This document shows, in pieces, positions 26,552 through 34,100 of a stretch of 34,100 nucleotides of DNA. The first letter of the stretch is position 1; every line of letters begins with the position of its first letter. The notes beneath the pieces are model-generated. The model saw nothing but the letters and a program-made list of their open reading frames with translations. It had not been told where the DNA came from and ran no database searches. The stretch is from assembly GCA_014799365.1 (NCBI GenBank), contig JAAVIF010000068.1, positions 1 to 34,100 on the forward strand, read 5' to 3'. Source of the DNA: Oscillospiraceae bacterium. GTDB taxonomy: Bacteria; Bacillota; Clostridia; Oscillospirales; Ruminococcaceae. The translations under genes and the position numbers were made by a program.

Positions 26552-27757
26552 ATGAAAAAAAAAATATCTTTATTATGCACCGCGGCAATAGTTATGCTGT
26601 CGCTGACAGGCTGCGGCGGCGAAAACCCCGGAAATAACGAAAACAACGAAAGCGAGACTCAGAACATGACGGAAAACAACACGGAGGAAACTGTGAAAGA
26701 AGCGGTCTATACCGCAAATGAGAATAACGTAAAGCTGCTGGGACGTACATATTTCGACGAGGACATTTTATACTGCGCTCTTTCGGGAACGGGTGCGGAA
26801 TTTACCTTTACGGGTACGAAATGCTCCGTTGTCATTAAGGGCGACGATAACAGCAGCAACTCCGGCGCGGCGGACAATCAGGCAAGAGTAGGCATTTACG
26901 TTGACGGCGAACGCGTTATTGACGATATGATAAACGACAGCGAAAAAAGCTATGACGTATTTGAAAGCGACGAAGCCAAAACGGTTTCCGTATCGGTGGT
27001 AAAGCTGTCCGAATCCCCTATGTCAACTATCGGCATTAAGGAGATCAAGGTTACGGGAAGCGAAATAAAGCCCACTCCCGACAAGGATATGTATATAGAA
27101 TTTATCGGCGACTCCATAACCTGCGGCTACGGTATCGACGACCCCGATAAGGATCACCACTTTGTTACAAGCACGGAGGACGTTACAAAGGCCTACGCTT
27201 ATCTTACCGCACGGGCTTTGAACGCGGATTACAGCATAGTTTCCTTCAGCGGCTACGGCATTATTTCGGGATATACCACCAACGGTGAAAAGGTAACCGC
27301 TCAGACCGTACCCCAGTTCTACACAAAGCTTGGTTACAGCTGGAGCACCAACGGCACTTTTTCACCCCAAAATGTTGAATGGGATTTCAGCAAGCGTCAG
27401 CCCGATCTGGTAGTGATAAATCTGGGTACCAACGATGACAGCTACACTCAGGGCGACCTTGACAAGCAGAATGAATATTCCGAAAATTATACCGAATTTA
27501 TAAAGCTTATAAGAGAGAAAAACCCGTCGGCCCGTATTCTTTGCGTATTCGGCGTTATGGGCGACAGACTGTACCCCTATGTTGAACAGGCGGTTGAAAA
27601 TTACACCGCCGAAACAGGCGATACCAACGTTTCCTCGCTGCAGTTAAGACAGCAAAACGCGCGCGACGGCTATTCCGCAGACTGGCACCCCTCAGTGACC
27701 ACACATCAGAGAACGTCGGACGCGGTTGTGGAAGAAATTCACAATCTTATGGGATAA
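26552..27757 (+). CDS. SGNH/GDSL hydrolase lipoprotein, CE2-like acetyl esterase
   Basis: Lipobox LSLTGC; FIGDSITCGYG block I; NLGTNDDSYTQGD; SADWHPS block V; N-terminal beta-sandwich-like domain. Confidence 0.85.
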   Translation: MKKKISLLCTAAIVMLSLTGCGGENPGNNENNESETQNMTENNTEETVKEAVYTANENNVKLLGRTYFDEDILYCALSGTGAEFTFTGTKCSVVIKGDDNSSNSGAADNQARVGIYVDGERVIDDMINDSEKSYDVFESDEAKTVSVSVVKLSESPMSTIGIKEIKVTGSEIKPTPDKDMYIEFIGDSITCGYGIDDPDKDHHFVTSTEDVTKAYAYLTARALNADYSIVSFSGYGIISGYTTNGEKVTAQTVPQFYTKLGYSWSTNGTFSPQNVEWDFSKRQPDLVVINLGTNDDSYTQGDLDKQNEYSENYTEFIKLIREKNPSARILCVFGVMGDRLYPYVEQAVENYTAETGDTNVSSLQLRQQNARDGYSADWHPSVTTHQRTSDAVVEEIHNLMG

Positions 27758-27773
27758 TTTATAATAAATAAAA

Positions 27774-27818
27774 AATAAAAGGGACATTTTCACCGCTGAA
27801 AATGTCCTTTTTTGTTAA
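27774..27818. terminator. Intrinsic terminator
   Basis: AAAAGGGACATTTTCA-ccgc-TGAAAATGTCCTTTTTTG. Confidence 0.8.
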
Positions 27819-27820
27819 CA

Positions 27821-29407
27821 TTAACAATCACACATCCTGTATATTTCCGCATTACCTTTTTTTCCCGCCTTATCAACCACACCCATATACAAAAGTATTT
27901 CCAGCATAAGCTTTGCGTCGGTGCTTTTGACGCATTTCTGAAATTCCTTTACGGTAAAATCTTCGGGAAGCTCCTCGCAGGAAGGGATCAATACTTTGTA
28001 ATCGGCGGGCTTTTCAAGGTAAATTTCACGTCTCAGAGCCAACGGAGTTTTTGTGTAAGCCCCTCTTTTTCTTCTTCTCCCCGTTTTTTCCGAAACATAA
28101 TTCACCCTTTCCACATCAAGCTCCGCAATGCAGATCGTTAAATTAGGATCGGTCAAAAAGCTTTTTATCCGGTACAGCTCCAGGAAAAAATCGGTCAAGC
28201 TGTTGTTGTATCTGAAGCCGCCCTCTCTTATAACTTCCCCGCTCGTATCGCTTGCGGTGATCACCCTTGTGCGCTTTTCATAGGGATAAACCACCGTCAC
28301 ATGACAAACCGACAGCATGACCTCCAGTTTTTTGTTCAGCTTCTTAAAATTGGCGGTCTGTATTTCAAAAATACCGTTCTCGGTAACAATATCGGCGTAA
28401 AAGCTCCCTATCTTTGCTTCCTGATCATAATCCTCGGAAAAATAATTTTTCAGCGCGGAATGAATACACTTTTCGTTCAGAGTTCCTATATTTACCGCTT
28501 CTCTTGCTTTCGCCTTTTCCACCGCTGTTTTAAAACGCATAGTGTCGGGTTCTTTTATAATGTTTTCATGAGGTGTATAATCAAAAACAGCCGCTTGTTC
28601 TTTTTCGATAAATCTCGGCACGCTTATATTTTCGTTGCTGCCCAAAACCCCCGCCGCAATTTCCTTAAGCTCCTCGACGGCATTTGACACCGCATAGGCT
28701 CTGTCGGCAACCTTAAACATAGAAATATCGTTCATATTGTCCCCAAAGCAAACTACCTCGTCAGCCCTCAGTATTTCCTTAAGCTGCAAAACCGCGCTTG
28801 CTTTGGTAGCCCTTGAGGAAAACACCTCAAGCCAAAAATCTTCCTTGTGATAGTGATCGAAATATCCTACTGAAGAAAAGCCCTTTTCCTCGGTGAAAAC
28901 CTCATTTATGACCTCTTTCGGCAAAACGGGGTTAGTAAAGGTAAAGTAATGAATATCCCCCTCAAATAACTCCTCATAGCTTTTGCAGGGTCGTAAGGTC
29001 TTATCGCCCTTTCTGTCATTAAGGTAGTTTTTTATGCGGCGCGTGTCATGCTCGAGATAGCTCACTCTTTGCTCTCCGTCAATAAAGGCATACACCAGCG
29101 GAGTCTCATTATACTCTGTTATAGTGTTTTTTACCTCAGTCAGATCCATGCCGCCGAAATCGTTGAGCTTTATCGGCTCTCCGCTTTGTCCGTCGGCAAT
29201 GATAACACCGTTCATCAAAATAACGGGCAGCTTTATTTCCGCCTTGCACATCTGAAAATTTGCCGAACCGAAACGTCTCGCGGTGGCATAGGTAAACAAA
29301 ACGCCGTTATCGGACAATCTTTTGAGCATTTCCGCCGCTCTGTCCTTCAATCCCGCTTTATTGGTGAACAAAGTGCCGTCTAAGTCGGATATGTACAGGG
29401 TTTTCAT
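27821..29407 (-). CDS. Cof-type HAD phosphatase fused to a C-terminal PD-(D/E)XK nuclease-like domain
   Basis: HAD motifs YISDLDGTLFT, CFGDNMNDISMF; C-terminal NIGTLNEKCIHSALKNYF...KIGSFYADIVTENGIFEIQTANFKKLNKKLEVML. Confidence 0.75.
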   Translation of the reverse strand: MKTLYISDLDGTLFTNKAGLKDRAAEMLKRLSDNGVLFTYATARRFGSANFQMCKAEIKLPVILMNGVIIADGQSGEPIKLNDFGGMDLTEVKNTITEYNETPLVYAFIDGEQRVSYLEHDTRRIKNYLNDRKGDKTLRPCKSYEELFEGDIHYFTFTNPVLPKEVINEVFTEEKGFSSVGYFDHYHKEDFWLEVFSSRATKASAVLQLKEILRADEVVCFGDNMNDISMFKVADRAYAVSNAVEELKEIAAGVLGSNENISVPRFIEKEQAAVFDYTPHENIIKEPDTMRFKTAVEKAKAREAVNIGTLNEKCIHSALKNYFSEDYDQEAKIGSFYADIVTENGIFEIQTANFKKLNKKLEVMLSVCHVTVVYPYEKRTRVITASDTSGEVIREGGFRYNNSLTDFFLELYRIKSFLTDPNLTICIAELDVERVNYVSEKTGRRRKRGAYTKTPLALRREIYLEKPADYKVLIPSCEELPEDFTVKEFQKCVKSTDAKLMLEILLYMGVVDKAGKKGNAEIYRMCDC

Positions 29408-29470
29408 TTTTCCTCCGTTTTTGGGTTTTATACTAATCTATATTATCAAATGATCTGTGCTTTGATGATA

Positions 29471-31363
29471 TTATGCCCCTATCTCATTACCGGTATAAAG
29501 CTGATAATACTTGCCCTTTTGCTCGATAAGCTGATCGTGGGTACCCCTTTCGATAATTCTGCCCTGCTCCATTACCATTATGCAGTCCGCGTTGCGTACC
29601 GTTGAAAGCCTGTGGGCGATAACGAAAGAGGTGCGTCCCGTCATAAGCGCGTCCATGCCGCGCTGTACAAGCTTTTCGGTACGGGTATCTATCGAAGAGG
29701 TAGCCTCGTCCAGAATAAGCACGGGAGGATCGGCAACCGCCGCGCGCGCTATGGCGAGAAGCTGCCTTTGTCCTTGGCTCAGATTCGCACCGTCGCCCGT
29801 AATGACCGTTTGATACCCCTCGGGCAAACGTCTAATAAATCCGTCAGCGTTGGCTAATTTTGCCGCCGCGATACATTCCTCGTCGCAGGCGTCTAATTTT
29901 CCGTAGCGGATATTGTCCATAACCGTACCCGTAAACAGATGAGTGTCCTGCAATACTATGGCGAGACTGTGGCGAAGATCGTCCTTTTTGATCTTGTTTA
30001 TGTTTATTCCGTCATACCTTATTTTACCGTCCTGAATGTCATAGAAACGGTTGATAAGATTTGTAATGGTGGTTTTGCCCGCGCCCGTGCTTCCTACCAA
30101 GGCTATTTTCTGTCCCGGCTCGGCGGTCATCTCTATATCGTGGAGCACCGGCTTGTCTTCAACATAGCCGAAATCCACTCCGTCAAAAACAACCTCGCCC
30201 TCAAGCTTTTTATACGTTACCGTGCCGTCCTCGGTATGACGGTGCTTCCAAGCCCATACGCCGGTGCTTTCGTCTGTTTCAATAATGCTTCCGTCACTGT
30301 TTTCCCTTGCGGTCACAAGCTCAACATATCCGTCGTCGGCCTCGGGCTTTTCGCCTGCCATGTCAAATACGCGCTGCGCACCCGCCGTTGCCATAACAAT
30401 ACTGCTGATCTGCTGGCTTATCTGGGTTATCGGCATGGAAAAGTTTCTGTTAAGGGTCAAGAATGTGACCAAGGTACCCACCGTCAGGCCCCATTGACCG
30501 CTCAGCGCAAGCACCGCGCCGAGAATCGCGCAGAGTACATAGCTTATGTGGCCTATATTGCCGTTTACGGGCATTATGATGTTGGCGATCTTGTTTGCGT
30601 CGTTGGCACTTTCTCTTAAGCTGCCGTTAAGCTCTCTGAACCGCTGCAGGGTCTTTTCCTCGTGGCAGAATACCTTAACCACCTTTTGCCCTTCGATCAT
30701 TTCCTCAATATAGCCGTTTACCTTACCCAGATTCTTTTGCTGGTTGATAAAGTACTTTGAGGAAAGTCCGCTGAATTTAACAGTGACAAACATAGCCACA
30801 GCCGCCATTATCACCGCCATAACGGTCAGCGGAACGCTTAGCACTATCATGCTCACAAAGGTTGAAACAAAGGTGATAGTGGAATTTATAAGCTGCGGGA
30901 AGCTTTGGCTTATTACCTGTCTCAGAGTATCTATATCGTTGGTGTACACCGACATAATATCGCCGTGAGCGTGAGTGTCAAAGTATTTTATCGGAAGCGA
31001 CTCCATATTTTCAAACAGCTCGGAGCGGAGTCTTTTCAGCGTACCCTGTGAAACGTTTACCATGATTCGGTTGTAACCGTAAGAGGCGATTATTCCCACA
31101 AGGAGAATCGACGCTAAAGTAACCAACGCCTGCGCCAAAGAAGCGTATTCGGGTATCTCCTGTTCGGTCAGAGGCTTTATGTAATCGTCTATAAGAGAGC
31201 GTATAAACAGCGTTCCGAAAAGGGTGGTTATCGACGATACTATTATCCCTATCACAACGACCAGGCAGGAAAATTTATAGTTTTTAAGCACATAGGCAAA
31301 GATATGTTTAAGCGTGAGCATGGGATTTTTGCTTTTCGCTCCGCCTCGTCTCATAGGTGGCAT
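29471..31363 (-). CDS. ABC transporter, fused permease/ATP-binding subunit (canonical catalytic residues)
   Basis: Walker A GSTGAGKTT, signature LSQGQ, Walker B VLILDEATSSID, H-loop VIAHRLST; start set at 31363 by the RBS. Confidence 0.92.
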   Translation of the reverse strand: MPPMRRGGAKSKNPMLTLKHIFAYVLKNYKFSCLVVVIGIIVSSITTLFGTLFIRSLIDDYIKPLTEQEIPEYASLAQALVTLASILLVGIIASYGYNRIMVNVSQGTLKRLRSELFENMESLPIKYFDTHAHGDIMSVYTNDIDTLRQVISQSFPQLINSTITFVSTFVSMIVLSVPLTVMAVIMAAVAMFVTVKFSGLSSKYFINQQKNLGKVNGYIEEMIEGQKVVKVFCHEEKTLQRFRELNGSLRESANDANKIANIIMPVNGNIGHISYVLCAILGAVLALSGQWGLTVGTLVTFLTLNRNFSMPITQISQQISSIVMATAGAQRVFDMAGEKPEADDGYVELVTARENSDGSIIETDESTGVWAWKHRHTEDGTVTYKKLEGEVVFDGVDFGYVEDKPVLHDIEMTAEPGQKIALVGSTGAGKTTITNLINRFYDIQDGKIRYDGININKIKKDDLRHSLAIVLQDTHLFTGTVMDNIRYGKLDACDEECIAAAKLANADGFIRRLPEGYQTVITGDGANLSQGQRQLLAIARAAVADPPVLILDEATSSIDTRTEKLVQRGMDALMTGRTSFVIAHRLSTVRNADCIMVMEQGRIIERGTHDQLIEQKGKYYQLYTGNEIGA

Positions 31364-31438
31364 TAAAATCAATCCTTTCTTTATATAAAATCAATTAGCG
31401 TAGCCTCATAATATGTGCCGAAAATGGCTGTGCAGTTA

Positions 31439-33181
31439 TTAAGCCGGCTTGTCGAAGTCTCCTCCCGCCTGCATTTGGACGTTATATATATCCTGGTATA
31501 TTTCATTGTTTTTAAGCAAATTTTCATGAGTATCGAAGCCGCTTACCTGTCCCTCGTCCAGAACAAGGATACGGTCAGCTTCCTGTATACTGGAAATACG
31601 CTGAGATATTATGAGCTTTGTTGTACCCGGAATACGCTGTGCAAAGGCTTTTCTTATTTTACTGTCGGTAGCCGTGTCAACCGCGCTGGTGGAATCGTCA
31701 AGTATAAGCACCTTTGGCTGCTTGAGCAACGCTCTCGCTATGCAAAGACGCTGCTTTTGTCCGCCCGAAACATTGGTGCCGCCCTGTTCTATCCAAGTGT
31801 TGTACCTGTCGGGGAAACGCTCGATAAATTCATCGGCGCAAGCCTGTCTGCACACCTCCTCACATTCCTCCTCGGTAGCGTCTTCCTTGCCCCAGCGGAG
31901 GTTGTCAAGAATAGTACCCGAAAACAAAACGTTCTTCTGAAGCACTACGGCGACCTGATTTCGCAGTGCTTCCATGTCGTAGCTGCGAACGTCTCTGCCG
32001 CCTACAAGCACCTCTCCCTCGGTCACGTCGTACAGTCTGCTTATAAGGTTGACAAAGCTGGATTTGCCGCAGCCCGTGCCGCCGATTATACCTATTGTTT
32101 CTCCCGCGTTGATCTTAAGGTTTATATTGTGCAGAGTGTCCTCGCCGCTGCCCTGCTTGTAGGAGAAGCAAACGTTCTTAAACTCGATGCTTCCGTTTTT
32201 AATATCGGTATCGGGTTCATCGGGATTTGTAAGATCGGGCTGCTCGTCCAATACCTCGCAGATTCTTTTCGCGCTTGCAATACTCATTGTTATCATAACA
32301 AATATCATCGAAAGCATCATAAGCGACATAAGCATGCTCATTATGTAGCTGAAAAGGGAGGTAAGGTTGCCGGTAGTCAATGTGCCGCCTACAATATAAT
32401 GCGCGCCGAGCCATGATAACGCTATCATACATCCGTAAACGGAAAGCATCATAACGGGACTGTTAAAGGCAAGAGTTGCTTCGGCCTTTATAAACATTCC
32501 GCAAAGCTTCTCGGCCGCCTTTGAAAATTTCTTGTTTTCGTAATCCTCGCGCACAAACGCCTTAACTACCCTTATTCCGGAAACGTTTTCCTGAACGCTT
32601 GCGTTAAGCGCGTCGTACTTTGCGAACACCTCGTTGAAAATAGGCATGACTCTTTTCATTATAAGAAAAAGAACAATGCCAAGGAAAAGCAAAACGGCAA
32701 AGAAAACCAAGCTCAATTTCACGTTTATTGAAAAGCTCATTATCATGCTGCAAATCAGCATTAAGGGTGAACGAACCGCGATTCTGAGGATCATCTGATA
32801 CGCGTTCTGCAAATTTGTTACATCGGTGGTCATACGCGTAATAAGTCCCGCGGTGCTGAACTTGTCAATGTTGGCGAAGGAGAACTTTTGGATGTTTTCG
32901 TACATTCCGTCTCTTAAATTATAGGCAAAGCCCGTTGAAGCATAGGACGCATACCGCCCCGCCTGTATGCCGAAAAACAGGCTTAATAAAGCCAACGCAA
33001 CCATAATGCCGCCGTAGATAAGAACATTGTTAATATTGTTCGCTTCAATGCCGTGGTCGATAATAGACGCGGTAACGTAGGGAATAAGTATTTCCATAAA
33101 TACTTCCATAGCGGTAAATATTGGCGTCAGGATCGAGGCTTTTTTGTACTTGCCTATAAATCTGCCAAGTGTTTTTAACAT
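31439..33181 (-). CDS. ABC transporter, fused permease/ATP-binding subunit (degenerate catalytic residues)
   Basis: Walker A GGTGCGKSS, signature VSGGQKQRL, Walker B VLILDDSTSAVD, H-loop position Q (LIISQRISS). Confidence 0.92.
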   Translation of the reverse strand: MLKTLGRFIGKYKKASILTPIFTAMEVFMEILIPYVTASIIDHGIEANNINNVLIYGGIMVALALLSLFFGIQAGRYASYASTGFAYNLRDGMYENIQKFSFANIDKFSTAGLITRMTTDVTNLQNAYQMILRIAVRSPLMLICSMIMSFSINVKLSLVFFAVLLFLGIVLFLIMKRVMPIFNEVFAKYDALNASVQENVSGIRVVKAFVREDYENKKFSKAAEKLCGMFIKAEATLAFNSPVMMLSVYGCMIALSWLGAHYIVGGTLTTGNLTSLFSYIMSMLMSLMMLSMIFVMITMSIASAKRICEVLDEQPDLTNPDEPDTDIKNGSIEFKNVCFSYKQGSGEDTLHNINLKINAGETIGIIGGTGCGKSSFVNLISRLYDVTEGEVLVGGRDVRSYDMEALRNQVAVVLQKNVLFSGTILDNLRWGKEDATEEECEEVCRQACADEFIERFPDRYNTWIEQGGTNVSGGQKQRLCIARALLKQPKVLILDDSTSAVDTATDSKIRKAFAQRIPGTTKLIISQRISSIQEADRILVLDEGQVSGFDTHENLLKNNEIYQDIYNVQMQAGGDFDKPA

Positions 33182-33207
33182 TCTGCAATCAGTCCTTTCT
33201 TTTTGTT

Positions 33208-33645
33208 CTAAGAATTGTTTATCATTTTCTGAAGCATATCTCGGAAAGCTTGCTTTTCCTCTTTGGTAAACCCTTTTAATATACGCTTATGATTTTCGTC
33301 CATGGAATTCATTACATGACTGCAAATATTTCTTCCGCTGTCTGTGATCCTGACTATCTTAATTCGCTTGTCGTCCTTATCTGTCACGCTTTCCACCAGT
33401 TTTTTCTTTTCAAGCCGCTGAATAATACCCGCGGCGGTGGACTGAGCTACTCCGAATCGGCGTTCAAGCTCCTTTAGCGGCATTTCCCCTTTTTCGTATG
33501 AGCCTTCCGAATGGACAACGGCAAGAAGCATTTTAAGCTGCGATGCTGTAATATCATTTGACTGTAAATCCGAATTGGCTTTTTTCTCCATAGTATCACT
33601 AAGCCTTTTCAACAGTTCAAATATTTGAAATTCTTCCCTTTCCAT
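33208..33645 (-). CDS. MarR-family transcriptional regulator
   Basis: SQLKMLLAVVHSEGSYEKGEMPLKELERRFGVAQSTAAGIIQRLEKKKLVESVTDKDDKRIKIVRITDSG wHTH. Confidence 0.9.
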   Translation of the reverse strand: MEREEFQIFELLKRLSDTMEKKANSDLQSNDITASQLKMLLAVVHSEGSYEKGEMPLKELERRFGVAQSTAAGIIQRLEKKKLVESVTDKDDKRIKIVRITDSGRNICSHVMNSMDENHKRILKGFTKEEKQAFRDMLQKMINNS

Positions 33646-33725
33646 TGCTTTTTTCCTCTTCTAATTCCTATAATCCCAAAGACGCGCAGGCCGCTTTGGG
33701 TTCTCATTTTACATTTTCTGTATTT

Positions 33726-33781
33726 ATACTAATCCCTTTTTAAACTGTGGGTATTACGTCAATTTAAAAAGGGATTGATAT
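33726..33781. repeat. Short single-hairpin element (56 bp) at the start of the marR-ABC leader
   Basis: Reverse complement ATATCAATCCCTTTTTAAATTGACGTAATACCCACAGTTTAAAAAGGGATTAGTAT is homologous to 25132-25186. Confidence 0.8.
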
Positions 33782-33782
33782 T

Positions 33783-33811
33783 ATTTTACCGCTTCAAACG
33801 CAAGCTGTCAA
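33783..33811 (-). promoter_or_regulatory. Sigma-A promoter of the marR-ABC operon
   Basis: Minus strand TTGACA, 17 nt, TAAAAT. Confidence 0.7.
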
Positions 33812-33939
33812 TAGCATGCGATTAAATTTGTTGAAATTACATAAGATATTTTTTATAGGAAAACTTATTTTGTGAAATGTTTTTTTAATTGGAAAAATAT
33901 GGGGAAATTTAATGTAAAGCAGGTGAAAAAACATTAAGA

Positions 33940-33975
33940 TGACACCGCACTGAAACAGCAGTGCGGTGCCGCCTT
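33940..33975. terminator. GC-rich hairpin, possible terminator
   Basis: CACCGCACTG-aaacag-CAGTGCGGTG. Confidence 0.45.
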
Positions 33976-33985
33976 AAAGAATATT

Positions 33986-34022
33986 TATAGTGAACGTCAA
34001 AAAAATTTTGACGTTCACTATA
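33986..34022. repeat. Perfect 17-bp inverted repeat with 3-nt loop
   Basis: TATAGTGAACGTCAAAA-aaa-TTTTGACGTTCACTATA. Confidence 0.75.
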
Positions 34023-34100
34023 ATAACTTATTTAAATTGCCTCGCATATCCGTTCGCTTCGCTCACTCCATGCGGATCGGCAAATAGCAAACGCCAAATA

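Noticed and set aside
29939-30619. 226-aa plus-strand ORF
   Set aside because: Antisense to an ABC transporter ATPase/permease gene; no recognisable domain.
31415-32416. 333-aa plus-strand ORF
   Set aside because: Antisense to a well-supported ABC transporter gene.

Overview
This looks like a low-to-mid GC Firmicutes/Clostridia chromosomal segment, possibly Ruminococcus or another Oscillospiraceae (inference only). It carries ordinary metabolic genes: a GH27-like alpha-galactosidase, an SDR oxidoreductase, a nitrilase-family amidohydrolase, minimal SufC/SufB-like proteins, metF, gap, thrS, a GH26-like mannanase and a CE2-like SGNH esterase. Regulatory and accessory genes include two tandem paralogous ECF sigma/membrane-protein modules, a Phd/YefM-RelE/ParE toxin-antitoxin pair, an AgrA/AgrC-like two-component system, a TetR-flavodoxin-FMN-oxidase operon, an LRR protein, and a MarR plus heterodimeric ABC exporter operon. 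No CRISPR array, rRNA or tRNA was seen. The strongest unexplained signal is a dispersed family of about ten small structured elements. They share ATAC(T/C)AAT...ATT(A/G)GTAT termini, but their internal hairpins differ in sequence while keeping complementary stems. Several sit in 5' leaders, two exactly one base after a sigma-A -10 box, and two overlap the stop codon of the preceding gene. Two inverted pairs (92 bp identical, and about 155-159 bp nearly identical) flank the suf genes and an 8 kb block. Other items of interest are a second sigma gene whose ATG appears replaced by ACG, a C-terminal remnant of type III glutamine synthetase next to one element, a HAD phosphatase fused to a PD-(D/E)XK-like domain, and a degenerate-VWA/unknown-protein gene pair.
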